Below are positions 1-5,654 of a DNA stretch of 7,559 nt, one piece after another. This DNA is from Candidatus Nanopelagicales bacterium (GTDB lineage Bacteria > Actinomycetota > Actinomycetes > S36-B12): the NCBI GenBank assembly GCA_938091275.1, contig CALKMY010000162.1:1-7559 (forward strand). Direction: 5' to 3'. Under the pieces are notes generated by a model. The model was not told the origin of the DNA. It searched no databases and saw only the letters and a program-made list of their open reading frames with translations. Each line of letters begins with the position of its first letter. The stretch's first letter is position 1. The position numbers and the translations under genes are program-made.

Positions 1-102
1 GTAAGCAGGGATGAGGCCCTAGCGCTGAGTCTGGTGCTGCTCGCCGTGTCGCTGACCGTTCTGATCTCCCTTCGTGGCCGTTTCCTGGGGAGCAGATCAT
101 GA
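1..102 (+). CDS. modB: Molybdate ABC transporter permease, C-terminal end (partial)
   Basis: The last 33 codons of a gene cut by the left window edge, read in the frame starting at base 1 and ending in TGA at 100-102. The visible peptide has one hydrophobic stretch, from about ALALSLVLLAVS to TVLISL, followed by a basic tail (RGRFLGSRS). This fits the last transmembrane helix and short cytoplasmic tail of a ModB-type inner-membrane permease. The identity rests mostly on context: the stop codon overlaps the start of a ModC-type ATPase in an ATGA arrangement, as is usual for modB-modC pairs. ModB would form the channel through which periplasmic-binding-protein-delivered molybdate crosses the membrane. 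Most of the protein, including the EAA coupling loop, lies outside the window. Another oxyanion permease cannot be excluded from this fragment alone. Confidence 0.65.
   Translation, partial: VSRDEALALSLVLLAVSLTVLISLRGRFLGSRS
87..92 (+). promoter_or_regulatory. Ribosome binding site of modC
   Basis: GGGGAG lies 6 bases before the ATG at 99 and inside the end of the upstream permease gene. It is a strong Shine-Dalgarno match and fixes the modC start at 99. Together with the ATGA overlap it suggests translational coupling. Confidence 0.7.
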
Positions 103-1133
103 GTCTTGCCGCACACATCACCACCACCGTCGGCACCGTCACGATCAACGCGGAACTCACATGCGGAGCGGGAGAGACGGTGGCTCTCCTCGGGCCGAAC
201 GGCGCCGGCAAAAGCACGCTGCTCGCCGCTATCGCTGGTTTGCGCGCCATCGACGACGGCTACATACGCATCGAGTCGACCTCCGTCGACGAGCCGGCGC
301 GAGCGATCTTTCTTCCACCCGAGCACCGACGTGTCGGAGTGCTATTTCAGGACTACCTGCTGTTTCCTCACATGACGGTCCGCCAGAACGTCGCCTTCGG
401 CCCGAAGAGCCTCGGCATCGCACCCGAGGGCGAATGGATCGCCGCGCTCGGCTTGACCGACCTGCTCGATCACAAGCCCAACGAACTGTCCGGGGGGCAA
501 GCACAACGGGTCGCCCTCGCGCGAGCCCTGGCCACCAGTCCACGCCTTCTCCTTCTCGACGAACCCCTGGCCGCACTCGACGCGTCCACCAAGCAAGCGG
601 TGCGTGCTGAACTACGCAGCTTTCTGCAGCAGTTCCAGCACGGCACCGTCATCGTCACCCACGACCCGGTGGACGCGCTCGTACTCGCGGATCGCATCGT
701 CGTCCTCGAAGACGGCCGCGTCACGCAGGAGGGACCTACGGCGGTCGTCGCTCGTGAGCCGCGCACCGAATACCTCGCGGCGGTTCTGGGGGTCACGCTC
801 GTGCGCGGTGTTGCCAGAAACGGGGTGATCGCGTGCGATGCGGGGGGCGAGTTGATCACCAGCGTCGAGACCGACGGCACCGTGGTGGCTGTGATTCGAC
901 CACAGGCGATCTCCCTGCACACCGGGAAGCCCGAGGGCAGCGCGCGGAACGTGTGGCGGACATCGGTGACCCGGGTCGACGCCCACGGCGAGCACGTGCG
1001 GGTCGACCTTGCCGGTCCCCCGCCGCTATCCGCGGCGATCACCCCGGCAGCCGTTGCCGAACTCGGTATCGCGCCCGGGCGAGAGATCTGGGCGAGCGTG
1101 AAGGCAACGGACGTTTCTGTGCATTCCGCCTGA
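99..1133 (+). CDS. modC: Molybdate ABC transporter ATP-binding protein ModC
   Basis: A 344-residue ATPase that powers molybdate (possibly also tungstate) uptake at the cytoplasmic face of the membrane with ModB and the binding protein ModA. The N-terminal ABC domain is complete: Walker A GPNGAGKST at about 32-40, Q-loop glutamine in VLFQD at about 84, signature LSGGQAQR at 130-137, Walker B LLLLDEP at 150-156, D-loop AALD at 158-161 and switch histidine in VTHD at 188. The C-terminal part, from about 280 to the end, is a molybdate-binding MOP/TOBE domain ending in a WASVKATDV stretch. This domain separates ModC from most other import ATPases and is the main reason for choosing molybdate. The length is close to the family's usual 350 or so. 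The ATG overlaps the stop of the upstream permease by 4 bases and has a good ribosome binding site. No Mo-responsive riboswitch or ModE site can be seen, because the operon start is outside the window. Confidence 0.93.
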   Translation: MSLAAHITTTVGTVTINAELTCGAGETVALLGPNGAGKSTLLAAIAGLRAIDDGYIRIESTSVDEPARAIFLPPEHRRVGVLFQDYLLFPHMTVRQNVAFGPKSLGIAPEGEWIAALGLTDLLDHKPNELSGGQAQRVALARALATSPRLLLLDEPLAALDASTKQAVRAELRSFLQQFQHGTVIVTHDPVDALVLADRIVVLEDGRVTQEGPTAVVAREPRTEYLAAVLGVTLVRGVARNGVIACDAGGELITSVETDGTVVAVIRPQAISLHTGKPEGSARNVWRTSVTRVDAHGEHVRVDLAGPPPLSAAITPAAVAELGIAPGREIWASVKATDVSVHSA

Positions 1134-1159
1134 CGTCGCCCACCGGTGACCTCGGTCTG

Positions 1160-1166
1160 CAAGGGT
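1160..1166 (+). promoter_or_regulatory. Ribosome binding site deciding the ung start
   Basis: AAGGG at 1161-1165 lies 7 bases before the GTG at 1173. The alternative GTG at 1146 has no comparable purine-rich site before it. This favours the shorter Ung protein, whose N-terminus also lines up better with mycobacterial Ung as I recall it. Confidence 0.55.
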
Positions 1167-1172
1167 GTTGCT

Positions 1173-1850
1173 GTGGCGCAGCAACTCGACGATCTGGTGC
1201 ACGAGTCCTGGATCCCCGACATGGCCGGGCAACGAGACAACCTCGCGTCCATCGGAGAGTTCCTGCGTGCCGAATCCGCGGCTCATCGACCATGGGCACC
1301 AGCGGGTCACCACATTCTTCGCGCACTCACCCAGCCGTTGAACGACGTCCGCGTCGTGATCGTGGGCCAAGACCCATACCCGACACCGGGGCACGCCGTT
1401 GGCCTGTCGTTTTCCGTCGCCCCGGACGTCCGACCCATTCCCCGAAGTCTCACCAACATCTACACCGAACTCACGGCCGATCTCGGCGTTGCAGCACCCA
1501 GCAGCGGCGACCTCACGCCGTGGACTACCCAGGGTGTGCTTCTGCTGAATCGTGTGCTCACCGTCCAACAGGGACAACCGGGAAGCCACCGGGGTCACGG
1601 CTGGGAGGAATTCACCGAAGCAGCAATCACGGCGATAGCCGCACGGCCGGATCAACCGGTGGTAGCGATCTTGTGGGGGAAGGACGCACAGACCGCGTCC
1701 GGGCTCTTCGATGACGCACCTGTCATCGCCAGCCCCCACCCCAGCCCGATGTCTGCTGATCGTGGATTCTTCGGATCGCGACCCTTCAGTCGCGCGAACG
1801 AGATGCTTGAAGACCTCGGAGCCGAACCGATCGATTGGTCGCTTCCGTAG
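1173..1850 (+). CDS. ung: Uracil-DNA glycosylase, family 1
   Basis: A 225-residue base-excision repair enzyme that hydrolyses the N-glycosidic bond of uracil in DNA, whether from cytosine deamination or dUMP misincorporation. All family 1 hallmarks are present. The water-activating loop GQDPYP is at about 65-70, with the catalytic Asp at 67. GLSFS follows, with the uracil-stacking Phe near 80. LLLN holds the uracil-reading Asn near 126. The minor-groove loop HPSP is at 189-192, with the catalytic His at 189. The C-terminus GAEPIDW matches mycobacterial Ung closely. The start is taken as GTG at 1173 because an AAGGG site precedes it; an in-frame GTG at 1146 would add nine residues. The gene follows modC by 39 bases on the same strand with no visible promoter between, so it may be read from the molybdate operon. 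The functions look unrelated, so this is probably incidental. Ung and DUF3817 converge downstream. Confidence 0.97.
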   Translation: MAQQLDDLVHESWIPDMAGQRDNLASIGEFLRAESAAHRPWAPAGHHILRALTQPLNDVRVVIVGQDPYPTPGHAVGLSFSVAPDVRPIPRSLTNIYTELTADLGVAAPSSGDLTPWTTQGVLLLNRVLTVQQGQPGSHRGHGWEEFTEAAITAIAARPDQPVVAILWGKDAQTASGLFDDAPVIASPHPSPMSADRGFFGSRPFSRANEMLEDLGAEPIDWSLP

Positions 1851-1870
1851 AACGCTTTTCGTAGGTCGCT

Positions 1871-1890
1871 CGCTCCCGCGCGCTCCCGCG
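1871..1890 (+). repeat. Tandem 10-base direct repeat
   Basis: CGCTCCCGCG occurs twice back to back (1871-1880 and 1881-1890) in the 51-base gap between the convergent ung and DUF3817 genes. A partial third unit (cgct) precedes it. Either copy can pair with the CGCGGAGC that follows, so the repeat probably belongs to the hairpin described next. Confidence 0.8.
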
Positions 1891-1902
1891 TACTCGCGGA
1901 GC
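1882..1902. terminator. GC-rich hairpin between convergent genes, possible bidirectional terminator
   Basis: GCTCCCGCG (1882-1890) pairs with CGCGGAGC (1895-1902) around a TACT loop, with one bulged C. The stem is 8 base pairs of almost pure GC. It sits 31 bases after the ung stop and touches the DUF3817 stop codon on the other strand. Neither side has a clear T-tract, so it is not a textbook intrinsic terminator. Many actinobacterial terminators lack the T-run, and the position between facing gene ends is right for one. The stem is clear in the sequence; the terminator role is inference. Confidence 0.4.
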
Positions 1903-2261
1903 TATGGCGAATCCGAGGTCTGCTCGCTCGGGCCTAGGCCGCGGGTCCGTACGTACTTGTGTAGTTGATAGTCGGCGACGAAACTCATAAAGGGAATGGT
2001 TCCGGCGAGGAGCACCGCCAGTGTTCGAATCACCGACAACTTGATGCGGAAACACAGATCCACACCCGCAACGAGGTACACCACGTACAGCCACCCATGC
2101 GCGGTCCACAGCCACCGGTAGAGATCGGGCTTGACCTCGGTGTTGGCGTAGTCAAGGAATCCGTACCCGATGACGAGCCACACGGTGAGCACAGCGAGCC
2201 CCACACCGGTGACGTACGCCATCACTCGAAAGCGCAGTAGTGCGCCGGGAAGCTTCTCCAT
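1902..2261 (-). CDS. DUF3817 family integral membrane protein
   Basis: A 119-residue protein with three predicted transmembrane helices, at about 13-33, 53-71 and 78-96, and a short hydrophilic tail. The motifs fit the actinobacterial DUF3817 family: an N-terminal LRFRVMAYVTGVGL segment, a central HGWLYVVYLVAGVDL segment and a third helix LLAGTIPFMSFVAD. No biochemical function is established for this family. It starts at ATG 2261, 26 bases after the end of the sugar kinase, and is probably the last gene of the mca-led operon. A TAGGTT box ends 6 bases before the ATG, so it may also have its own leaderless transcript. Two polar or charged residues stand out between hydrophobic segments, His55 and Asp69. 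They could matter for function, but this is not known. Confidence 0.88.
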   Translation of the reverse strand: MEKLPGALLRFRVMAYVTGVGLAVLTVWLVIGYGFLDYANTEVKPDLYRWLWTAHGWLYVVYLVAGVDLCFRIKLSVIRTLAVLLAGTIPFMSFVADYQLHKYVRTRGLGPSEQTSDSP

Positions 2262-2267
2262 GTGCCG

Positions 2268-2273
2268 AACCTA
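2268..2273 (-). promoter_or_regulatory. Possible -10 box for DUF3817
   Basis: On the minus strand TAGGTT (2273 down to 2268) fits the actinobacterial TANNNT -10 pattern. Exactly 6 bases separate it from the ATG at 2261, so transcription could begin at the start codon. No good -35 is visible and the Shine-Dalgarno is weak (AGG only). It lies just after the kinase stop codon. Such boxes occur by chance, so this is tentative. Confidence 0.3.
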
Positions 2274-2287
2274 GACCACGAAATCGA

Positions 2288-3199
2288 TCACGACACTTCT
2301 GAAGTGAAGGGCGGATCCGCCCCGGCCCGCTGACACGTGATGCCCGCAACGGTAATACCGAACTGAGCAGCGTCGATCACCTTGCCCACATCGCTCAACT
2401 CCTCGCGACCCCAGGCGTGCTGAACCCAATAGGCCAGGAAGCCACCGCTGAAGGAATCACCTGCGCCGACGGTGTCGACAACAGTCACCGAGGGAACCGG
2501 AAGCACTTCTTTGCCCCCAGCACAGATGACCTCGACCGAATTCGCGCCATCGGTGAACAGGACCGTTGCTCCGCTGCGCATATGGATCTGTTCGGCCGCT
2601 GTCGACGGTCGCTCACCCGGGTAGAGGAAAGCGAGATCGTCGCCACTAACCTTCACGACATCGGCGCGCGTCATCACGGCCTCCAACGTCGATTCGAATA
2701 CTCGTGATCCAGCCATCACGGCCGGGCGGCAATTCGGATCCACCATGACGATGCGCTCCGGCCCAGCAGCCTGCACGACCGCGCGGGTTGCGTCAGCCAG
2801 CGGTTCCATCACCAGGGCCAGGGTGCCTACGTGCAGCACGCGGCAGTCCTCTCCGACAGCCGAGATGGCCTGCTCGGGTGTCACAAGCGTGGCGGATGTC
2901 CCGTCGAAGACGAATCGGTACGTCGCCGCTCCCTCGCTATCGATCTCCGCAATAGCGAGCGTGGTCGGAGCATCCATCGCCGAGCCGAGTGCGTAGCCGA
3001 CACCATCATCTTCGAGCATTCGGGCGATTCGGCGCCCGAAAGCGTCGGTGGATATTCCGCCGAGAAATGAGACCGGGACATCGAGACGAGCGAGAGTCCG
3101 CGCGGTATTCAAGGGGGCCCCACCGATCGCCGCGGCGGCCACCTCACCCTCGCCATCGACGATGATGTCGATGAGGGCTTCGCCCATCACGGTGATCAC
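2288..3199 (-). CDS. PfkB/ribokinase-family carbohydrate kinase, fructokinase-like
   Basis: A 303-residue cytoplasmic kinase that would transfer the ATP gamma-phosphate to a sugar hydroxyl. It begins with the GEALIDI strand typical of fructokinase and KDG-kinase relatives. The family's substrate-side GG motif is in GGAPLNTA at about 26-33. DPNCRP lies at about 154-159, and the ATP and catalytic signature DTVGAGDSF at about 242-250 contains the catalytic base Asp248. Length is normal for the family (about 300). The start is taken as GTG 3199, giving MITVMGEALIDI. ATG at 3187 would remove the first beta strand residues, and the open frame continues upstream only into the SURF1 gene. The gap to the SURF1 stop is 10 bases, with a weak AGG about 9 bases ahead, so it is probably translated from the shared message. 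The substrate is not readable from sequence: fructose is the default guess, and another sugar or sugar acid is possible. Confidence 0.9.
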   Translation of the reverse strand: MITVMGEALIDIIVDGEGEVAAAAIGGAPLNTARTLARLDVPVSFLGGISTDAFGRRIARMLEDDGVGYALGSAMDAPTTLAIAEIDSEGAATYRFVFDGTSATLVTPEQAISAVGEDCRVLHVGTLALVMEPLADATRAVVQAAGPERIVMVDPNCRPAVMAGSRVFESTLEAVMTRADVVKVSGDDLAFLYPGERPSTAAEQIHMRSGATVLFTDGANSVEVICAGGKEVLPVPSVTVVDTVGAGDSFSGGFLAYWVQHAWGREELSDVGKVIDAAQFGITVAGITCQRAGADPPFTSEVS

Positions 3200-3209
3200 C
3201 TGCGGAAAC

Positions 3210-3947
3210 CTACTTCTTCGCATCCAGATACAGCCAGCGGGCGTAGACCACCACGGCAAATAGTGCGAAGACCCACCATTGGATGGCGTAGAAGAAGTTC
3301 TGCAGCGGAAAAGCAACATCTCCCACCTGAACGGTCGGTGGGACCAGCACGGGGACTCCCCGAGCAGCATCTCCCTGGTCTCCGCCCAGCATCACGTAGC
3401 CGTCGATCACGTCTTCGCCCCACGCATCGGCCAGGGCGGCCGAGTCGACGGTCACCACTCGGGTCGCATTGGCGCCCTCGTAGAACTCTTCGTCGGGGTG
3501 CAACACACCCTGGATCTTCACGCTCTGCCGCGACAGTGGCGAGGGAGAGGCGTCGTCGGGCAGCCACCCGCGGACCACCGCCACCGTCTGACCACCGTCC
3601 AGTTCGAAGCGAGTAACGACCCACACGCCCGCCTGACCATCAAGTTCACGATTGGCAAGGAGCAACTCATCACCAGTGAAGGTGCCCTGGAGATTGACCC
3701 TCCGACCAATGTCCGCGTTATTCCACGATCCCTGGTCATCAACGAGATCGGCAAGGTCGACCGGTGCCGCCGCAGCCGAACGCTCGGCCGCAAGGATGTC
3801 CTGAGTGCGATCCCACTGCCACCGTCCCAGAATGATGAACGCCGCCACGAGCACAATCAGCGCCAGCAGGGCGGCGAGCCACCGCGGGGTCAGAGCCGTG
3901 CGCCACAGCCGCTCCGAGCCACGTTCACTCGTGTTCGGTGGAGTCAT
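3210..3947 (-). CDS. SURF1-family cytochrome c oxidase assembly protein
   Basis: A membrane protein of about 245 residues in the SURF1/Shy1 family, which helps mature the heme a centre of aa3-type cytochrome c oxidase. It has the family's two-helix layout. A helix at about 22-40 ends in LGRWQWDR. A large extracytoplasmic domain carries the conserved VRGWLPDD at about 125-132. A second helix at about 223-241 is introduced by the family motif PLQNFFYAIQWWVFA. The start is uncertain. ATG 3947 overlaps the upstream small membrane gene by 23 bases and has an AGG directly before it, which is closer than usual. In-frame GTGs at 3956 and 3980 would add 3 or 11 residues. The overlap upstream and the 10-base gap to the kinase downstream argue for one operon. 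In M. tuberculosis the SURF1-like gene, as I recall it, is not beside mca, so this placement is notable. Confidence 0.93.
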   Translation of the reverse strand: MTPPNTSERGSERLWRTALTPRWLAALLALIVLVAAFIILGRWQWDRTQDILAAERSAAAAPVDLADLVDDQGSWNNADIGRRVNLQGTFTGDELLLANRELDGQAGVWVVTRFELDGGQTVAVVRGWLPDDASPSPLSRQSVKIQGVLHPDEEFYEGANATRVVTVDSAALADAWGEDVIDGYVMLGGDQGDAARGVPVLVPPTVQVGDVAFPLQNFFYAIQWWVFALFAVVVYARWLYLDAKK

Positions 3948-4215
3948 CCTCGCCACGCGTCTTCGCTGAGTTAGGGACACGATCGTCGTTCAACGCTTCA
4001 GTGCCTGTTGGTGCGGTTTCTGCTTGCTCGGTGCCTATTTGCTCGGTAGCCATGTGCTCGGCGTCTTCCGGTCCACCGGGAAGCGTCGCATCGACTTTCT
4101 TCATCTGATTGTTCAGTGAACGCCAGATAAAGAACACGGCAACCCCAAGCAGGAGGACGAACAGACCCGTAATGGGACCAGCTCCGTCGATGACCTGACT
4201 GACATTGCTGTTCAT
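3925..4215 (-). CDS. Small single-pass membrane protein with acidic tail (Rv1083-like position)
   Basis: A 96-residue protein of unknown function. One transmembrane helix lies at about 15-31 (ITGLFVLLLGVAVFFIW), followed by a basic patch (RSLNNQMKK) that would face the cytoplasm. The rest, about 41-96, is a low-complexity tail rich in Glu, Asp, Thr and Pro. It holds the near-repeats ATEQIGTEQAET and GTEA and is probably disordered. The start is ATG 4215, which has a purine-rich AGGGGAGAGG ribosome site ahead; the open frame continues further upstream but overlaps mca. The gene begins 25 bases after the mca stop and overlaps the SURF1 start. It occupies the place of Rv1083 next to mca in mycobacteria, so it is likely its counterpart. 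That assignment rests on position, size and membrane layout and not on an alignment. Confidence 0.82.
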   Translation of the reverse strand: MNSNVSQVIDGAGPITGLFVLLLGVAVFFIWRSLNNQMKKVDATLPGGPEDAEHMATEQIGTEQAETAPTGTEALNDDRVPNSAKTRGEDDSTEHE

Positions 4216-4218
4216 GAT

Positions 4219-4229
4219 TCCTCTCCCCT
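4219..4229 (-). promoter_or_regulatory. Ribosome binding site of the small membrane protein
   Basis: On the minus strand AGGGGAGAGG lies just before the ATG at 4215, with AGAGG about 4 bases away and AGGGGAG about 7 bases away. It falls in the 25-base gap after the mca stop. It supports ATG 4215 over starts further upstream within mca. Confidence 0.65.
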
Positions 4230-4240
4230 TACCCTCGTGT

Positions 4241-5104
4241 TCACCGCAGGCCGGCGAAGAGATCGCTTTCAGGGGCTTGCGCGTCGATGATGGACCACGC
4301 CAGTTCGAAATCTTCGGTAGGCCACACCTCCTGCTGCATGGGCAGCGGGACCGCGAACCATGGGCCGTCTGGGTCGATCTGCGTCGCGTGAGCCCGCAGA
4401 GCCTGATCACGAACAGGGAAGTACTCCGCAGCGTGAACCCGGGTCGTCACGCGCTGAAAGTTGTCGTCTCGATCCTTCCAATTCTCCAGCCACTCGGCGT
4501 ACGGCGATTCCAAGCCAGCATCGAGCATCGCTTCGTGCAAGGTGGCAACGCGCGTTTTTGAAAACTGCTGGTTGTAGTAAATCTTGGACACTTGATGCGG
4601 CTCCCCAAGTTCTGGGGCGTAGTTGCCGTCGGCTGCTTCTCGGACCGCGGCCATGGTGATTTCGTGCGTGCGCACGTGGTCGGGGTGGGGATAGCCGCCC
4701 TTCTCGTCGTACGTCGTCACAACGTGCGGCCGGAACTCACGCAGTGCCCGCACCAGCGCTGGAGTGACTTCCTCGAGTGGTCGTGCTGCGAACGATTCCG
4801 GCGGCAGTGGAGGCGGTGGGTCGCCCTCCGGAAAGCCGGAATCCTCGAAGCCCAGCCACGCGTGGCTCACCTTCAGGATGCGAGCCGCCTCGGCCATCTC
4901 TCGTTGCCGAACCGCGTCGATGCCCTCGTTCTCGACCACCTCGCGCATCGCGGGGTTCAGGATGTCGCCGCGCTCCCCGCCTGTGCAGGTCACGACCATG
5001 ACGTCTACCCCCTCATCGACGTACTTAGCGGTCGTCGCGGCCCCTTTGCTGGACTCATCATCGGGGTGCGCGTGAACCGCCATCAGGCGAAGGGATTCGG
5101 GCAC
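4241..5104 (-). CDS. mca: Mycothiol S-conjugate amidase
   Basis: A 287-residue zinc amidase of the MshB/LmbE (PIG-L) fold. It cleaves the amide bond of mycothiol S-conjugates, releasing an N-acetylcysteinyl conjugate (mercapturic acid) for export and leaving glucosaminyl-inositol for reuse in mycothiol synthesis. The N-terminal motif AVHAHPDDESSKGAAT is diagnostic. His13 and Asp16 in HPDDE, with His143 in HPDH, are the expected zinc ligands, and Asp15 is the expected general base. TGGERGD at about 41-47 and the extended C-terminal part (MQQEVWPTEDFELAW) fit Mca rather than the deacetylase MshB. The start is GTG 5104, whose ESLRLMAVHAHPDDE matches known Mca N-termini; ATG 5083 would cut the first strand. 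It leads a minus-strand gene group and is divergent from the DUF4307 gene across 18 bases, so its promoter must overlap the neighbour's coding sequence or start. Confidence 0.97.
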   Translation of the reverse strand: MPESLRLMAVHAHPDDESSKGAATTAKYVDEGVDVMVVTCTGGERGDILNPAMREVVENEGIDAVRQREMAEAARILKVSHAWLGFEDSGFPEGDPPPPLPPESFAARPLEEVTPALVRALREFRPHVVTTYDEKGGYPHPDHVRTHEITMAAVREAADGNYAPELGEPHQVSKIYYNQQFSKTRVATLHEAMLDAGLESPYAEWLENWKDRDDNFQRVTTRVHAAEYFPVRDQALRAHATQIDPDGPWFAVPLPMQQEVWPTEDFELAWSIIDAQAPESDLFAGLR

Positions 5105-5109
5105 GGCCC

Positions 5110-5122
5110 TAGTCTCCCACCT
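5110..5122 (+). promoter_or_regulatory. Possible -10 box and leaderless start for the DUF4307 gene
   Basis: TAGTCT (5110-5115) fits the TANNNT -10 pattern, and 7 bases separate it from the ATG at 5123. The sequence between (cccacct) holds no Shine-Dalgarno. Both facts suggest transcription starting at or one base before the start codon. No clear -35 hexamer lies 16-18 bases upstream, where the mca gene is. Confidence 0.4.
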
Positions 5123-5599
5123 ATGGGCTCACCTTTCTCGCGGGACCAACTCTCACCCGAGATGCGGGAGCGCTACGGAATGGACAAGCGCCGCTCAACG
5201 ACGGTCGTCATTGCAATCGTCGCGATCGCTGCATTCCTGGGAGCCATGGCGTACGTCGGAGCGATGCTGCTTCGCGGTGATGTTCAGTTCCTCTTGCTGC
5301 GCTGGACGGTGGTCCAGGAAGATCGTGCTGATGCGACCTTCGAGGTCCGCCGCGATGGTGCCGACGCTGTCGTCTGTGTGCTTCGCGCGCAGGACTCCAA
5401 GAGAATCGACGTCGGCTATGTGGAGATCGATATTCCTCCGGGTGAGGACTACACCCTCGTGAACTACTCGCTGCGCACGGTTGCTCCGGCCTACACGGTA
5501 GAAGTGCTCACCTGCGCACGACCGGATGAACTTCGTTCGCCGGGGCCACAATTTCCCCCAGGAATCGCCGTTCCCGAACAACCGTGGACCAGCTCCTAG
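5123..5599 (+). CDS. DUF4307 family membrane protein (Rv1081c-like)
   Basis: A 158-residue protein of unknown function. The N-terminus carries a MRERYG motif and a basic stretch (MDKRRS), then one transmembrane helix at about 27-50. A predicted extracytoplasmic beta-rich domain follows at about 55-135, with two cysteines (Cys85 and Cys131), and then a Pro-rich tail. This is the layout of the actinobacterial DUF4307 family, whose members sit between mca and greA in mycobacteria, as here. The ATG at 5123 is chosen because it gives the complete MRERYG-helix module. Longer frames upstream would run antisense through mca, and ATGs at residues 14 and 20 would lose the motif. There is no Shine-Dalgarno site, so it may be translated from a leaderless message. 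The two cysteines on the outer side could form a disulfide; this is inference. Confidence 0.87.
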   Translation: MGSPFSRDQLSPEMRERYGMDKRRSTTVVIAIVAIAAFLGAMAYVGAMLLRGDVQFLLLRWTVVQEDRADATFEVRRDGADAVVCVLRAQDSKRIDVGYVEIDIPPGEDYTLVNYSLRTVAPAYTVEVLTCARPDELRSPGPQFPPGIAVPEQPWTSS

Positions 5600-5617
5600 G
5601 GGAGAAACAGCGTCGAA

Positions 5618-5654
5618 TTGGCCAGGCGCGGCTCGAGATCTACAGTTATCGGCT
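5618..5654 (+). promoter_or_regulatory. Sigma-70-type promoter of greA, probably leaderless
   Basis: The 55-base gap before greA holds a -35 element TTGGCC (5618-5623) and a -10 element TACAGT (5641-5646) at the ideal 17-base spacing. The expected start site is 5653-5655, on or next to the greA ATG. No Shine-Dalgarno precedes the ATG (ttatcggct). greA therefore looks able to be transcribed independently of DUF4307, giving a message with almost no leader. Confidence 0.6.

Noticed and set aside
470..1252. Long minus-strand open frame of 260 codons antisense to modC and the start of ung
   Set aside because: It lies opposite two genes with complete family motifs, is rich in Arg, Ser and Thr as expected for a GC-rich shadow frame, and has no recognisable domain.
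833..1714. Plus-strand open frame of 293 codons across modC and ung in another frame
   Set aside because: It crosses the modC stop and the ung start, and its Arg/Gly/His-rich translation is typical of a shadow frame. ModC and Ung explain the DNA.
1026..1739. Minus-strand open frame of 237 codons antisense to ung
   Set aside because: It is a shadow of ung with no family motif, ribosome site or neighbour to support it.
3200..3370. N-terminal extension of the sugar kinase to 3370
   Set aside because: It overlaps the SURF1 3' end in another frame. The fructokinase fold starts at MITVMGEALIDI, and the extra residues match nothing.
3279..3974. Plus-strand open frame of 231 codons antisense to SURF1
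   Set aside because: The SURF1 reading shows two helices and conserved family motifs. This frame shows neither and is His- and Arg-rich.
4020..4062. Recurring GCTCGGT-type words as a possible CRISPR or protein-binding repeat
   Set aside because: The units are short, imperfect and in phase with the TEQ/TEA codons of the small membrane protein, so the coding repeat explains them.
4592..5122. N-terminal extension of the DUF4307 gene up to 4592
   Set aside because: The extension runs entirely antisense to mca and would put a long Arg/His-rich region before the family's normal N-terminus at 5123.
5222..5229. GCGATCGC palindrome, also at 6144-6151, as a dispersed repeat element
   Set aside because: Two copies of an 8-base GC-rich palindrome in 7.5 kb are not enough to call a repeat family.
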